From: Zizania palustris
Taxonomy: Eukaryota > Streptophyta > Magnoliopsida > Poales > Poaceae
NCBI GenBank assembly: GCA_019279435.1
Contig: JAAALK010000289.1
Location: forward strand, 87,203,023-87,267,022
DNA length: 64,000 nucleotides
Direction of reading: 5' to 3'
The position numbers and the translations under genes are program-made. This document shows positions 56,401 to 62,340 of this stretch, in pieces; position 1 is the stretch's first letter, and every line of letters starts with the position of its first letter. The notes beneath the pieces are model-generated. The model made no database searches, was not told the DNA's origin, and worked only from the letters and a program-made list of their open reading frames with translations.

Positions 56401-59400
56401 AAACCCGTAATCTGGTGTGGAGATCTGAATGTCAGGTAAATTAAGAACTTGTTGCTGATTCTCTTTTTCTTTTGGCATTTCATTGCATCTTCATATTAAT
56501 TTTTAGATTTGATTCCGGGATATTATGTCCTGGTGTATTAAAGGAAACCAATACATGACAAAACCTCAGCACTTCGACAGAAAAAACCAATAGGCAACCA
56601 AACCATGATAGCAGTTTTTTCTGTCAAGGCTTCTTAGAGCACATTGCACTTCATAAGTTACATACAATGGGATGCAATATGCATTCTTGTACAATTTTTT
56701 GACGAAAAGAAGTATGATAGGCTCCTACCACAGTTTTATAAATATTGAAAAGGCAAATACAAGGGAAAGAAATACAAAAGAGGGAAGAGAATAGAGGGGG
56801 GAGAATATTACAAGGGGTTGGGGGGCTTGAAACTCTGCAACCAGAAGGCTAACATAGCCTTGAACTTAGTAGGGGAATGCTGGGATTGGTTAGAGAGGTG
56901 AACGAGAAAATAACTTTTCCAAGTGGAAACCGAGGCTGGAGTGTTATCAAAAGTGGACCTGTTCTGGATTAGCCAAAGAGTCCAGGAGCTAATGTTCACA
57001 AATTCCATGAAGAGAGGTCTTCTGATCACAACCTTGGTGGAGATGGTGGAGAGAAGCATGTCCGGGAGAGGGGTAGAAAGGTTCTAGGAAATGCCAAGGA
57101 TATCCCAGCAAGCCTTGCAGAAGTCACAACTCTGGTATAAGCTCAATGCAGGGGTGCCACCGTGGCCGCGCTTCGTCTCCCTGGTGAACAAGCGGTTCGG
57201 CCCGACGCTCATCGACAGCTCGATCGGTGAGCTCGCCCTCCTTCGGTGTGACGGCTCGGTCGACAACTTCGCCAAGCACTTCATGGCGCTATCTTGCTGC
57301 AACACCGCCATCACTGAAGCCCACCAAGTCTAGCTTTTGATCGCCGACCTCGGCAAGCCGCTGCGGACGGATGTCGCGTTATAGAGGCCCACATCGCTCG
57401 ACGAGGCCATCATGTTCGCCCGAGCCTTCGAACAACGTGAAGGGGTTCCATAGTTGCCACCGCTCCCGCCCTCGGTGACCATTCGGCACCCGGGGTGGAC
57501 AACATCTTGTGTCCAGCAGTTCTCGTGGCCTCTGTCCGGGTCCGCACCCGCCAGTTGACGACATCAGTAGCCAAGTCGGCATCCAACATACGATGCCTGT
57601 CGCCGGTGGAAGTCTCCCAACGCCGTAAAGATAGGCAATACTTTCACTGCGATGAGCCGTTCAGTGCTGGCCACAAGCTCATCTGCAAGCAACTGTTCTA
57701 CATCGAGGTCCTCGACGAAGACGGCTCCACCGCGACGAACAATGATGATCCAGACCCCACCATCAGCCTTCAGGCCCTAACCGGGATCACGCCCCAGTCT
57801 GGCAAGACGATACAGCTCGTTGTTGACATCAACGATATCCACGCACAACTTCATCGACCTGGAAGCGGCGGAGGGAGTTGGCCTGACATTCATGAGCCAC
57901 GACGACTTCTAGGTGGCAGTGGCTAACGACGATCGTGTCACAAGCCCGGGATGCTGCCGACGGATGGCCATGACCATCGACGGCGAGCGCTTTCACATCG
58001 AATGCTACGGCTTGCCCCTCAGGTCCTACTGTTAGAGAGAACACTCGCATTGGTAGAGATGACACTCAAAGTTGGGACAATTTTCTTCTCATTCAACTCA
58101 CTCGAATGTCATGCCAACCAGAATGGTTGGCATACATATATATAGGCTAGCCATGCAACCCAAGATGCTACAAGATGCTAGATGCTAGTCTAAGATGCTA
58201 AAACAAAGATGCTAGTCTAACATGCTAAAGCAAAGATGCTTAGTCTAGTCTAAGATGCTAAAGCAAAGATGCTAATCTAAGATGTTAAAGAAAAATATGC
58301 TAAAGATGCTTAAGGCTACAAACTTGTCCACACATGGACATCACACATGTCATGCCAAACAACATGTCATGCCAAACACATATAGACTTATCCTCTCAAT
58401 CTTCCCGTAAGTCTTGTGTGGCGCTTTCTGGGAAATCTGAACCATCCCAATCCAGACGTGAAGCTCCTAGAACTTGATCTGCCCAAGCGACTTGGTGAGG
58501 AAGTCGACGAGCTGATCTTGGGTGTTGATGTAGCTGGCCTTCACACTCCCCTCATCCAAACAACTTCAGATGAAGTGGTACTTCACCCGGATGTGCTTGC
58601 TGCGCTCGTGGAAGACAGGGTTCTTTGCCAAAACCAAAGCAGACTTGCTGTCCACCCTGAGCTTCATCGCGTCGGCATCTCTGCTAAGAAGATTGTCAAG
58701 CAGCCAAGCCATCCAGAGAGCCTGATTTGATGCAGAAGTGGCTGTGATGTACTCTGCCTCGCAACTGGACATAGCCACCACTTGCTGCTTGACCGACTGC
58801 CAGCTGAACAGACACTTGCCAAGGAAGAACAGCGTCCCGTTGGTGCTCTTGCTTGTGTCGATGTCGCCGGCGTGGTCGCTGTCGCTGTACCCGATGAAAT
58901 GCGACGCACCGGGGCACCTCGGGTAGTACAAACCGTAGTCAAAGGTCCCCGTGACATAGCGGAGAATCCTCTTCACAACCTATTGATGCTCTGTCATCGG
59001 TTGCTGCATGAACCGACTAACGTAGCCAACTGCGAACGCATTCGCAAGACCGACTGCGTGTGGACAAGGTAGCGAAGGCTGCCCACAATGTGTCGGTACT
59101 GCGTCGCGTCCACCTCCTCCGCCGTGCTGTCGCGACTCAGCTTCAGCCTTTCCTCCATGGGAGTGTAGGCTGGGTTGCAGTCGGTCAGTCCGCCCAGCTC
59201 GACGATGAGCTTGGTATAGGCGGTCTGGCAAAGTGAAGTGCTAGAGCTGTCCTAGTGCACCTCTATCCCTAGGTAGGAGAGGAGCCCTAGGTCGCTCATC
59301 TGGAAGGTGGCCTTCATCTTTGTCTTGAACGCATCCACCTCCATCTCCTTGGTGCCGGTGATCACCAAGTCGTCGATGTAGACGCCTACCAGCAGGGCAT

Positions 59401-61623
59401 TGTCTCCCTTGCCCCGTCGGGAGACTGCCGGCGGTTGAAGCTCGGTTGACAGAACACGATGTGTTCATTGCAGAGGTGCGTGAGCGACTGGAACAAGCGC
59501 AACAACATCAAAAGTCTTTCTACGACCACAAACATCGCCAGCTGGAGTTCACAGTCAGCGATTGGGCATGGCTGCGGCTCTTGCATAGGCCGATCACGTC
59601 CCTAGATGTGCGGGGGCGTGGCAAGCTTGGGCCTAAGTTCTACGGACCCTTCTAGGTGACGAAACGCATTGGTGAAGTGACGTATCGCCTATAGCTTTCC
59701 TGCCAAGGGAAGGTCCATGATGTGTTCCATGTCGGAAGTTCACTGGCTTGAATCCAACGGGCCCAGGGGAGCTGCCCCCAATCCGCCATGGCGGCGCCTG
59801 TCCAGTGCCGGCTCGAGTGCTTCAAGGCTAGCTGGCGCGCAGTCGACAGGGGGTGTTGGTGCATTGCCTCCGCCAAACAGATGCCGACGCCTCCTGGGTC
59901 GTCGTGGACGAGTTTCGACAACTTTACCCCTTCTTCAAGCTCGAGGACGAGCTTCTTCTCCAAGAGGGAGAGATGTCATGGTCGGTTTGAAGTACGCGCG
60001 GTGGCTCTGGCCCCGGCCGGTCGTTTCATTCAGTTATAATATACGTTCAAGTGTTCGCCCGTACTTGTCTTCTTCCGCAGCCGGTGACACTGGATCAGTA
60101 ATAATTCTTTTGAGATGATAGGCCATAAAATCAACATCTTTGGAGGCAACAGAAAACTGATATTGCCTGTCTGCGTGATAAGATACATGAAAACTAGCCG
60201 AAGCACCTCCAAGACAGGTGAACAAAGCTGACTGAGCTTTTAGTGAGCCGGAAAGTATATCAGCGAAAAACTGTGAGGTTGAAGAAAGAGCCTGATGGAG
60301 AGGATGATGGGTGGTGAACTGAAGATCCCAATTTTTAGAAGATTGTTTTCTAAAAAGCTTGTCCACGAGAAAAATCCTAAGAAGGAACCAAATCCTGGTC
60401 CAGCTCCAGCAAATGGAACGGGGAGCCAGCCATACCAAGCAGCATGGGAGAGGGAGAGGGGAGAGGGTCGGAGGGGAGGGAGAAGAAGAGGAAGAATGAT
60501 CAAACCCGGTCAGAGGTGCCATGGAGGGCTGCAGAGAACTCCACGAGGGCCAGAGCGAGGAAGAGGTGCTGCTTCGCCATGATTTTTCTGTTTTAGCAGT
60601 CATTCTTGTACAGTTGTAGTCTGATTTTTACTGTTGTACTCTAATTCCGATTAAGCAAACCCTTAAGCCTTCTACCATGATTCCTTTCGCTTTTTGTGAA
60701 AATCTCTTTCTTATTCTTTGTTCTCTTTTGTAAAACTTCTTTTTTTTCCTTCAGCTTCCAATAAGCAACAAAACAGAGTGGCTTGTGGCCCCTAACCTAA
60801 AAAAGCACACACTGACCACCACCACCCAATTTTCTGACGACGGCTTATTCTGATCATTGCCATAGTTATGTTGCTCATATAAGCCTCATAAATTAAATAT
60901 TAATCTGTATTGCAAAAAATGCATTCAGAAGAATATGATTAGTTGATTACCAATTATCAGTAGAAGACATATCCTATAATTTGTTAGTTGTTTACAAATG
61001 AAATCAGATTAACATATCCTAGTAATATTTAATACCCCATTGCTTCTCTCAAACAACTGCCTTCCTTTCCCAAGCGTTCAATATTTTCCAATGCAACCAC
61101 AGTATACTCCTGGACCAGGGAGCATGATTTGCTTTCTCGTACTCTTGTGATTTCAACATAGCATGTTGGGAAGATAACGTTAGCTTCAACTGATGTAATT
61201 ATTTTATTGTAGTCTTGTATGTTCAGTTCTAATCGTCAAATCACTGATAAATAGTTAATGTCTCCTAAAAACCACATGGATTGACAAAGTATCAAAACTA
61301 TGGATTTAATTTTCATGAGGTTTACCATAATTTCTTGTTTAGGGGATGTGCTTCAGGTAATTGTAAATGTAGACTTTTCTAGAACTGGACATACACTGAA
61401 ATTTCTTTTAGGTCTCAAAGGGAGTATGTTTTGAAAAAAATAATTTGGACATGCTGAGAGGGATTCAAGTCATAATCCCTTCCTTGACACTTTCAATGAA
61501 CCAGCTTTAGCTCTCATACTTTGCCTGTATTTGAAATATTTCAGTCATGAAGAAATCGACGTCAGCCATCCTGATTTTTTTATTAGTGCCAAGTTCAATG
61601 GATACATCCCTCCTAATAAAGAG
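31217..61623 (+). CDS. APE1L: APE1L-like DNA-(apurinic/apyrimidinic site) endonuclease, exons 1-5 (partial)
   Basis: Exonuclease III-family AP endonuclease, which cuts DNA 5' to abasic sites during base-excision repair; in plants it acts in the nucleus or plastids. Exons 31217-31432, 32303-32395, 32808-32952, 56237-56435 and 61545-61623 join in frame to 244 codons, all with GT-AG introns. The N-terminus MKRFFHPVPKEGSPAKKRP is the form seen in plant APE1L proteins. Family landmarks: WNANSLLLR (metal-site Asn), ICVQ/EVRMP (metal-site Glu, split by intron 1), VWWSLSDSKYAGT, LLNTYAPNNGW (catalytic Tyr region), WCGDLNVSHEEIDVSHPDFF (catalytic Asp and Asn) and NGYIPPNKE. The C-terminal third, including the GSDHCPV block, is not in the window. 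Introns 3 and 4 are expanded by transposons to 23.3 and 5.1 kb. No stop or frameshift is seen, so it may be active if the remaining exons are intact. Confidence 0.88.
31433..32302 (+). other. Intron 1 of APE1L-like gene
   Basis: 870 bp, GTGAGC to TTTATCAG. AT-rich with no recognised transposon. A short imperfect repeat GTATTGTATTGTATT lies near 31745. Confidence 0.8.
32303..32395 (+). CDS. APE1L: APE1L-like gene, exon 2
   Basis: 31 codons, EVRMPAAGLKGSPKNPSELK through SSREEKQ. The first residue is the family's metal-binding Glu. Acceptor TATCAG, donor CAG/GTAATG. Confidence 0.9.
32431..32469. repeat. ATT microsatellite in intron 2
   Basis: About 12 perfect TTA/ATT repeats shortly after exon 2. 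A useful length-polymorphism marker. Confidence 0.95.
32808..32952 (+). CDS. APE1L: APE1L-like gene, exon 3
   Basis: 48 codons plus one base: VVLRALSTPPFKDYCVWWSL, then SDSKYAGTTMIIKKKFEPKK and ISFNLDRT. Acceptor ATGCAG, donor CAT/GTAAGA. The single base left over (T) pairs with CT at the start of exon 4 to make Ser, so phase is kept across the 23-kb intron. Confidence 0.9.
33076..33512 (+). repeat. Copia-type LTR with primer site
   Basis: 437 bp from TGATGAAGAAGT to CCCGTGACA. TATA box TATAAATA at 33307-33314. It is followed by ATATGGTATCAGAGATCACT, an initiator-Met-type primer site. The internal sequence after it (33513-33645) is short and then switches to an unrelated copia RNase H, so this 5' end and the next 3' end belong to different families. 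Confidence 0.75.
33646..34232 (+). pseudogene. Copia RNase H domain and 3' end
   Basis: Contains VKRILCYVTGTFDYGLYYLR, HFIGYNDSDNAGDIDTSKS, MSSCEAEYIAATSTSTQALW, VDNKSALALVKNPIFHERIK and FLTKSLGRIKFQELR (after a stop at 34117). It is RNase H of the copia superfamily, 5' truncated. The purine tract TTAGGTGGAGAT precedes the LTR. Related copies lie at 54955-55340 (plus) and 58400-58976 (minus). Confidence 0.85.
34233..34606 (+). repeat. 3' LTR of copia element (TGAGAGGATAAG family)
   Basis: 374 bp from TGAGAGGATAAGTC to TCTCTCTAACA, with several CATCTTTGCTTTAGCATCTTA-type tandem words (about 34320-34450) and a downstream TATATATGTATCC. Same family as 34694-36067 and 58030-58398, with a diverged relative at 55353-55643. 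Confidence 0.85.
34330..34450. repeat. 26-bp tandem repeats in copia LTR U3
   Basis: Repeats built from CATCTTTGCTTTAG followed by CATCTTAGACTAG occur three to four times here. They recur at 34780-34873 and inverted at 58165-58310, so the array is a feature of the LTR family. Confidence 0.8.
34607..34693 (+). pseudogene. Gypsy gag fragment
   Basis: Translation VVPQRPASLDDAVMFARALK then QREGVP. Matches the gag at 57375-57450. The fragment continues at 36068 beyond a solo LTR. Confidence 0.75.
34874..35922 (-). mobile_element. RTE-clade LINE, 5' truncated
   Basis: Minus-strand non-LTR element flanked by the 7-bp target duplication CATCTTT (34867-34873 and 35923-35929). Its 3' end is a TTGTTGATG-type simple repeat rather than poly(A), as expected for RTE elements. 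It contains the C-terminal part of an RT ORF. Confidence 0.88.
35027..35872 (-). pseudogene. RTE LINE reverse transcriptase, C-terminal part
   Basis: A 281-aa open frame: SPYLFALVIDEVTRDIQGDI, catalytic MLFADDVVLVDES (FADD box), then GFRISRTKTEYMSCDF and YLGLMLQRDGDIDEDVSHRI. It ends with the RTE tail (HRLRWFGHVHRRP and RGRPNLTWEEAIKRDLKEW). The N-terminal endonuclease and RT fingers are missing through 5' truncation. The remaining frame is undamaged, suggesting a fairly recent insertion. Confidence 0.88.
36068..36730 (+). pseudogene. Gypsy gag end and aspartic protease
   Basis: Gag sequence resumes after the solo LTR. Frame 36141-36698 includes LQLVVDINDAWLTSLLDLGS followed by THNFID, the retropepsin loop with DLG instead of DSG. 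RIDCYGLPLGSYEMVLGV and WLESLGPIL (after a stop) follow. The zinc-knuckle region is frameshifted. Matches 57480-58029. Confidence 0.75.
36731..37693 (+). pseudogene. Gypsy reverse transcriptase and RNase H, internally deleted
   Basis: Frame 36774-37241 jumps from LLLRYEGLLAEPTGLP straight to VKDKFPILVVKELLDELRG, missing the RT fingers. FFTKLDLCSGYHQVRM and FLVMPFGLTNAPTTFQALMN follow. The catalytic box region (FYDILIYNSS-like) is frameshifted. RNase H (FDKEFVVECDVSGSSIGGVL) ends at 37693, where a copia LTR begins. Confidence 0.8.
37694..38532 (-). repeat. 3' LTR of minus-strand copia element
   Basis: TGTTGGGGAATAAG to GGGCATATTCATCA, about 839 bp. The right third is filled with CGGAACTTCCGAT words. 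CTCTTTATATAGGGC near 38131 is a TATA-type sequence that reads CTATATAAAG on the minus strand. Confidence 0.75.
38225..38512. repeat. Array of palindromic CGGAAGTTCCG-type words
   Basis: About ten copies of (T)CGGAACTTCCGAT and near variants (GAACTTCCGAT, CGGAACTTCTGA) at irregular 15-50 bp spacing. The core CGGAAnTTCCG is palindromic. The array lies in the upstream (U3) part of the LTR as read on the minus strand. Confidence 0.8.
39403..40100 (-). pseudogene. Copia RNase H
   Basis: Frame 39816-39403 contains SRKSSKQETVVDFTTKAKYI, VASEVAKEVVWIRKF-like sequence and VDLYCDNSGAIAQAKEPRSH, then QKSKHIIQQYHLIREIIVRG and NSLTKPLPQPKHEAH. These are classic copia RNase H motifs. Upstream RNase H sequence continues in other frames to about 40100. 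Confidence 0.85.
40101..40961 (-). pseudogene. Copia reverse transcriptase
   Basis: The left part is decayed RT. The frame 40922-40593 gives the RT N-terminus (MRENQVWNLVDSPDGVKTIE, CKWIFKKKMDVDRNVHIYK, RLVTKGFRLFQGVDYDETF). The catalytic YVDD region (near 40380, VYVDDILLIGND-like) is in another frame. Several frameshifts are present. Confidence 0.8.
40962..42887 (+). mobile_element. L1-type LINE, 5' truncated
   Basis: Plus-strand LINE inserted between the integrase and RT parts of the minus copia element. It contains one long ORF2 fragment. The 3' end is near CGTTTTTTCACATAA. No clean poly(A) or target duplication could be fixed, so the boundaries are approximate. Confidence 0.75.
40971..42788 (+). 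pseudogene. L1 LINE ORF2 fragment: reverse transcriptase and zf-RVT
   Basis: A 605-aa uninterrupted frame, the longest in the window. It has RT motifs GVRQGDPLSPLLFVIAAELL and QYADDTLIFVEA (YADD catalytic box), then GLKINLAKSCLIPLN and PYLGLPLGTRLPKF. The C-terminal zf-RVT region is YKWIWKCQCAMKMKVFFWLL and CTLCDEQSRETSHHLFVDC. The endonuclease and RT fingers upstream are missing. The open frame suggests a young insertion relative to its host copia. Confidence 0.88.
42888..43277 (-). pseudogene. Copia integrase C-terminal segment
   Basis: Minus frame 43261-42890: MWSGRRPSLSFLKIWGCEAY, then VKRMTPNKLSSKFDKCFFVG and GYPRETKRYYFYNREDCKVF. This is the conserved end of copia integrase, continuing the element at 37694-40961. 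Confidence 0.85.
43278..43402 (-). repeat. 3' LTR of short-LTR copia element
   Basis: 125 bp, TGTAGGAAGTGCTAGC to CACTCTAACA, including a CA microsatellite (43378-43395). The purine tract (minus strand CTGCGGTGGGG) adjoins at 43403-43413. Confidence 0.88.
43414..44390 (-). pseudogene. Copia RT C-terminal half and RNase H
   Basis: In frame from SSLLYVDDIILTASSPSLL (catalytic YVDD) through EFVMKDFGVLHHFLGVTVEH and YLTFTRPDISYAVQQVCLHM. RNase H follows (YTDADWAGCPDTRRSTSGY, SRSSAEADYRAVANGVAEA, YCDNVSAVYLSTNPVQHQRT, then HVPTTSQFADIFTKGLPSST). The frame is open to its end near 43397. The RT fingers and half the palm are deleted at the junction with integrase near 44391. Confidence 0.9.
44391..45036 (-). 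pseudogene. Copia integrase core
   Basis: Contains HCDLWTSPIMSISGYKYYLV, FDNSASQAFFLSKGVQLRMS and CDNGREFDN, then YTSPQNGKAERMIRTTNNVM. The DDE triad (D in HCDLW, D in CDNG, E in KAER) is present. LRVFGCACYPNTSATAPHKL and FLGYSPDHKGYRCFDLSSRR form the C-terminal part. The frame ends at the deletion junction with RT. Confidence 0.88.
45037..45818 (-). pseudogene. Copia protease and GAG-pre-integrase zinc region
   Basis: Protease loop DWVADSGASFHTTPHDG (DSG intact) lies near 45590. The pre-integrase segment WHRRLGHPGVDILAQLC then HACQLGHHVRLPF (45037-45340) is frameshifted at the Cys pair. Frames shift near 45360 and 45110. Confidence 0.8.
45819..47452 (-). pseudogene. Copia gag, GC-rich
   Basis: The probable start is MADEPPPASTTFSFSSPASS at 47452, 56 bp from the primer site. 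After a Pro/Ala/Arg-rich, frameshifted leader the capsid reads SYARWRDLVLLTLQRYALDD and WILGSITVELQDIVRELAGT, then QAWVAIEGQFLGNREAHAL. A stop at 46323 is followed by DAAFRTFVQGDLSISEYCRR and ADSLRDLGEPVADRTLVLNI. These are UBN2/gag motifs of this copia group. A Gly/Arg/Pro-rich tail follows. Confidence 0.8.
47522..47562 (-). repeat. 5' LTR stub of short-LTR copia element
   Basis: TGTAGGAAGTGCTAGCTGTA onward is identical to the first 41 bp of the LTR at 43278. It is then replaced by unrelated LTR sequence starting TGTGATGGTCGG. Confidence 0.9.
47563..47930. repeat. Gypsy-type LTR fragment
   Basis: Starts TGTGATGGTCGGTTTGAAGT, nearly the same as the LTR start at 59974 (TGTCATGGTCGGTTTGAAGT). 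The right part has a CTATAAAAG box and AATAAAG when read on the minus strand, so the orientation is uncertain. No gene is present. It ends where the LINE poly(T) begins. Confidence 0.5.
47950..49379 (-). pseudogene. L1 LINE ORF2 C-terminal region with zf-RVT
   Basis: Frames 49379-49011 (LPKLEGGLGFLDTRIMNMAL), 49083-48808 and 48746-48328 include CKICDVLESVDHLMFYVLF and VVWSIWIVRNDYIFNNK, the zinc-binding reverse-transcriptase tail of plant L1 elements. At least three frameshifts are present. The 3' UTR occupies roughly 47940-48325. Confidence 0.8.
49393..50999 (-). pseudogene. L1 LINE ORF2 reverse transcriptase region
   Basis: 50999-50649 is the pre-RT segment (YSLDRELGEIYQREAEYWSR, WLLEGDSNTSFFHRAATNRK). 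50627-49752 carries RT (LNTASGPDGFSVNFLKAFWH, FRPICLLNVCYKIITRVLS, VVLKLDFEKAYDRVQWNFLF, GVRQGDPLSPALFNLVVDAL). The catalytic YADD lies near 49830 in a shifted frame. 49764-49393 continues (MSGLKVNYHKSELYALGVSM, TYLGQPISHSKPSV). Confidence 0.88.
51004..52105 (+). pseudogene. Copia integrase end and RT N-terminal half
   Basis: The opening carries VKELNHVSKLDDLSTPGVFI-like integrase C-terminal sequence, then KMVDDGSTLTISDFVVNYVH. RT starts near 51660 (NRTWELVALPSGHRAITLKW, VFKLKKDETGVVVKH). It runs through VRMDCSGPPCTGSPGGPVCP-like, frameshifted palm sequence to LKHMGFQ at 52105, where the MULE begins. Confidence 0.75.
52214..53291. mobile_element. Non-autonomous hAT-like DNA transposon
   Basis: 1078 bp with terminal inverted repeats CATAGTTGTTACGGCG and CATAGTTGTCATGGCG. 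Perfect 8-bp target duplication ACTCCAAT (52206-52213 and 53292-53299). The ends are rich in GGCGAGGCGAGGCG and GCGGACGCCA words, with subterminal repeats near 53120-53280. No transposase ORF was found. Confidence 0.88.
53300..54150. other. Interior of the Mutator-like element, no supported gene
   Basis: AT-rich to 53760, then GC-rich to 54060 with short low-complexity frames in both directions (for example 53822-54145). None shows a recognisable domain or start context. A captured gene fragment cannot be excluded. Confidence 0.45.
54304..55352 (+). pseudogene. Copia RT C-terminal half and RNase H
   Basis: RT resumes after the MULE: HEVAIYRRGKGGTALLAGVY then VDDLVITSIKENEVEAFKAK (YVDD box intact), FLSYVGIKVH. 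RNase H frame 54955-55218 carries ISSFEAKYIAATYVSTQTLW and VDNKSALALMKNPVFHEHNK. An imperfect repeat of GCATGTAGTGGCCATATCTA lies near 54935-54985. Many stops occur. Confidence 0.82.
55353..55643 (+). repeat. 3' LTR of copia element
   Basis: 291 bp, TGAGAGGATAAGTTTTG to TCTCTCCAACA, with repeated CAGCTTTAGCTTT words (55415-55480). The first 15 bp match the LTR at 34233. Confidence 0.82.
55660..55713. repeat. TA/CATA microsatellite
   Basis: TATATATATAAATTTATATA followed by about ten CATA units, next to the MITE. Confidence 0.9.
55714..55890. mobile_element. Palindromic MITE
   Basis: A foldback element with inverted ends GCTATGCTAC and GCTATCTTAC. Both arms contain the self-complementary AGAATAGCTATTCT (55741-55754 and 55848-55861). 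Central AGTAGTAGATTT copies are direct repeats. It sits in TA-rich sequence, so the target duplication cannot be fixed. Confidence 0.7.
55891..56236 (+). other. Right end of intron 3, no element seen
   Basis: AT-rich intron sequence leading to the pyrimidine-rich acceptor TTTCTTTTATTTGCAG. Confidence 0.7.
56237..56435 (+). CDS. APE1L: APE1L-like gene, exon 4
   Basis: 199 bp. With the last base of exon 3 it reads SSKHETDGRVIVAEFESFLL, then LNTYAPNNGWKEEENSFQRR and KWDKRMLDFVQQVDKPVIWC, ending GDLNVS. It carries the catalytic-Tyr segment and the GDLN catalytic motif. The donor is CAG/GTAAAT. An internal CAACAG/GTAGAC resembles a donor but the reading frame and family alignment run straight through it. 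Confidence 0.9.
56696..57139 (-). mobile_element. L1-type LINE 3' fragment
   Basis: Poly(T) near 56696 (ATTTTTTGACG), then on the minus strand a zf-RVT tail: RPLFMEFVNISSWTLWLIQN and RSTFDNTPASVSTWKSYFLV, preceded by SQLCDFCKACWDILGIS. It is 5' truncated at 57139, where gypsy gag begins. Confidence 0.75.
57140..57960 (+). pseudogene. Gypsy gag and protease remnant
   Basis: Gag NAGVPPWPRFVSLVNKRFGP and TLIDSSIGELALLRCDGSVD, then FAKHFMALSCCNTAITEAHQ. It continues with PTSLDEAIMFARAFEQREG-like sequence and a zinc knuckle near 57640-57690 (CDEPFSAGHKLICKQ). The protease loop follows near 57840 in shifted frames (HAQLHRPGSGG shows the loss). Same family as 36068-37693. Confidence 0.78.
58030..58398 (-). 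repeat. 3' LTR of minus-strand copia element
   Basis: 369 bp; the inverted form begins TGAGAGGATAAGTC and ends TCTCTCTAACA, matching 34233-34606 closely, tandem repeats included. It is inserted after CAGGTCCTAC in the gypsy protease. Confidence 0.88.
58399..59445 (-). pseudogene. Copia RT end and RNase H
   Basis: Minus-strand RNase H (MKRILRYVTGTFDYGLYYPR, HFIGYSDSDHAGDIDTSKST, MSSCEAEYITATSASNQALW, VDSKSALVLAKNPVFHERSK) occupies 58566-58976. Upstream RT includes GVYIDDLVITGTKEMEVDAF near 59310-59385 (catalytic box YIDD) and MEERLKLSRDSTAEEVDATQ. The element is 5' truncated at about 59445. No 5' LTR is present. Confidence 0.85.
59446..59973 (+). pseudogene. Gypsy integrase C-terminal end
   Basis: Translation LEQAQQHQKSFYDHKHRQLE, VSDWAWLRLLHRPITSLDVR, GKLGPKFYGPF, then (after a stop) RIGEVTYRL and GKVHDVFHVGSSL: the SH3-like end of gypsy integrase. 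The purine tract GAGGGAGAGA (59964-59973) precedes the LTR. Everything between the protease and this tail is missing. Confidence 0.85.
59974..60033 (+). repeat. Start of gypsy 3' LTR, truncated
   Basis: TGTCATGGTCGGTTTGAAGT directly after the purine tract. Similarity to 47563 fades within about 30 bp. The end is arbitrary. Confidence 0.55.
60034..60603 (-). CDS. Unrecognised ORF in intron 4
   Basis: A 189-residue open frame from MTAKTEKSWRSSTSSSLWPS to EEDKYGRTLERIL. The N-terminal half is Ser/Pro/Trp-rich and may not be coding. The C-terminal half (FFADILSGSLKAQSALFTCL, GGASASFHVSYHADRQYQFS, ASKDVDFMAYHLKRIITDPV) has normal amino-acid composition and does not look like any transposon domain. 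An alternative frame opens MAKQHLFLALALVEFSAALH at about 60582. It could be a captured or duplicated host gene exon, or chance. I do not assign a function. Confidence 0.35.
   Translation of the reverse strand: MTAKTEKSWRSSTSSSLWPSWSSLQPSMAPLTGFDHSSSSSPSPPTLSPLPLPCCLVWLAPRSICWSWTRIWFLLRIFLVDKLFRKQSSKNWDLQFTTHHPLHQALSSTSQFFADILSGSLKAQSALFTCLGGASASFHVSYHADRQYQFSVASKDVDFMAYHLKRIITDPVSPAAEEDKYGRTLERIL
60604..61544 (+). other. Intron 4 right part, no element or gene seen
   Basis: AT-rich sequence with no recognised repeat. It ends at the exon 5 acceptor TTGAAATATTTCAG. Confidence 0.6.
61545..61623 (+). CDS. APE1L: APE1L-like gene, exon 5
   Basis: 79 bp, completing Ser of GDLNVS and reading HEEIDVSHPDFFISAKFNGY then IPPNKE. 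Donor GAG/GTAACA. The next expected block of the family (DCGQPGF onward) is not found downstream in the window. Confidence 0.9.
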
Positions 61624-62340
61624 GTAACACTTACTTTATAGATGCAAGTCGTGTTTCTCAGTGACTGGGAGTAATATCTTTCTTTTAATGGCTTTTTATA
61701 TCTCTGGAACTGTATCTATTCACAAGAATGAAGTGTGTTTCATTCAACAGTTTGCGCTTTTTGTTTGTAGCTAGGCAGCTAGCTGCTTGTTGGTGTTGAT
61801 CCTTAATGTATTCATCCCATCTGGTAAACAGTGTGTTTGTATTGTAGTAATACAACTCTATTATCCTAAGAGCAATGTGTGCACTCACCTTATTTAAAAT
61901 CTTATAATCATTTCTCTTCTATCACATCGGTCATTCAATGATTCAGTCTCCTACTCAGAGCCAGATTTCCTTTCATGGGTGACTGTTTGGTTCTACTGTT
62001 CTACTAGGAGTTCAAGGGTCAGAATGTGAATGCCACTGCCCTTATTTGGATTTTGGATGTTGATAGACATTAGGATTGGGAACCACTTCCAACTAAATAT
62101 GTATTGGGAAAGGCTGAGGATTGGATTTGTTGGGAAAAAACAATGCATCTTTCAGTTACAATGGAACATCAAGTCATCAATGCATGTTAGTCTCTATCAA
62201 GGAACTCAGTTCTGTTTGCTCTAAGGTGCCACTAGATCATAGCAGTAAGTTTTACTTTAATCACTGTTGTGAAAGAATGCTGCCTACCTAGTTAACCATT
62301 AGAACATTGGTATTATTCTAGCTGCTCGGGGCATGGTAGA
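61624..62340 (+). other. Intron 5, left part
   Basis: AT-rich. No coding exon of the APE1L family and no clear transposon end was seen. Confidence 0.55.

Larger units (their letters stand above)
56436..61544 (+). other. Intron 4 of APE1L-like gene, 5.1 kb
   Basis: GTAAAT to ATTTCAG. Contains an L1 fragment, a gypsy remnant split by copia, and an unrecognised minus-strand ORF. About 56436-56695 and 60604-61544 show no recognised element. Confidence 0.85.

Noticed and set aside
56389..56401. CAACAG/GTAGAC as a splice donor inside exon 4
   Set aside because: The frame stays open and the protein family runs straight through (FVQQVDKPVIWCGDLN). A better donor is GTCAG/GTAAAT at 56436.
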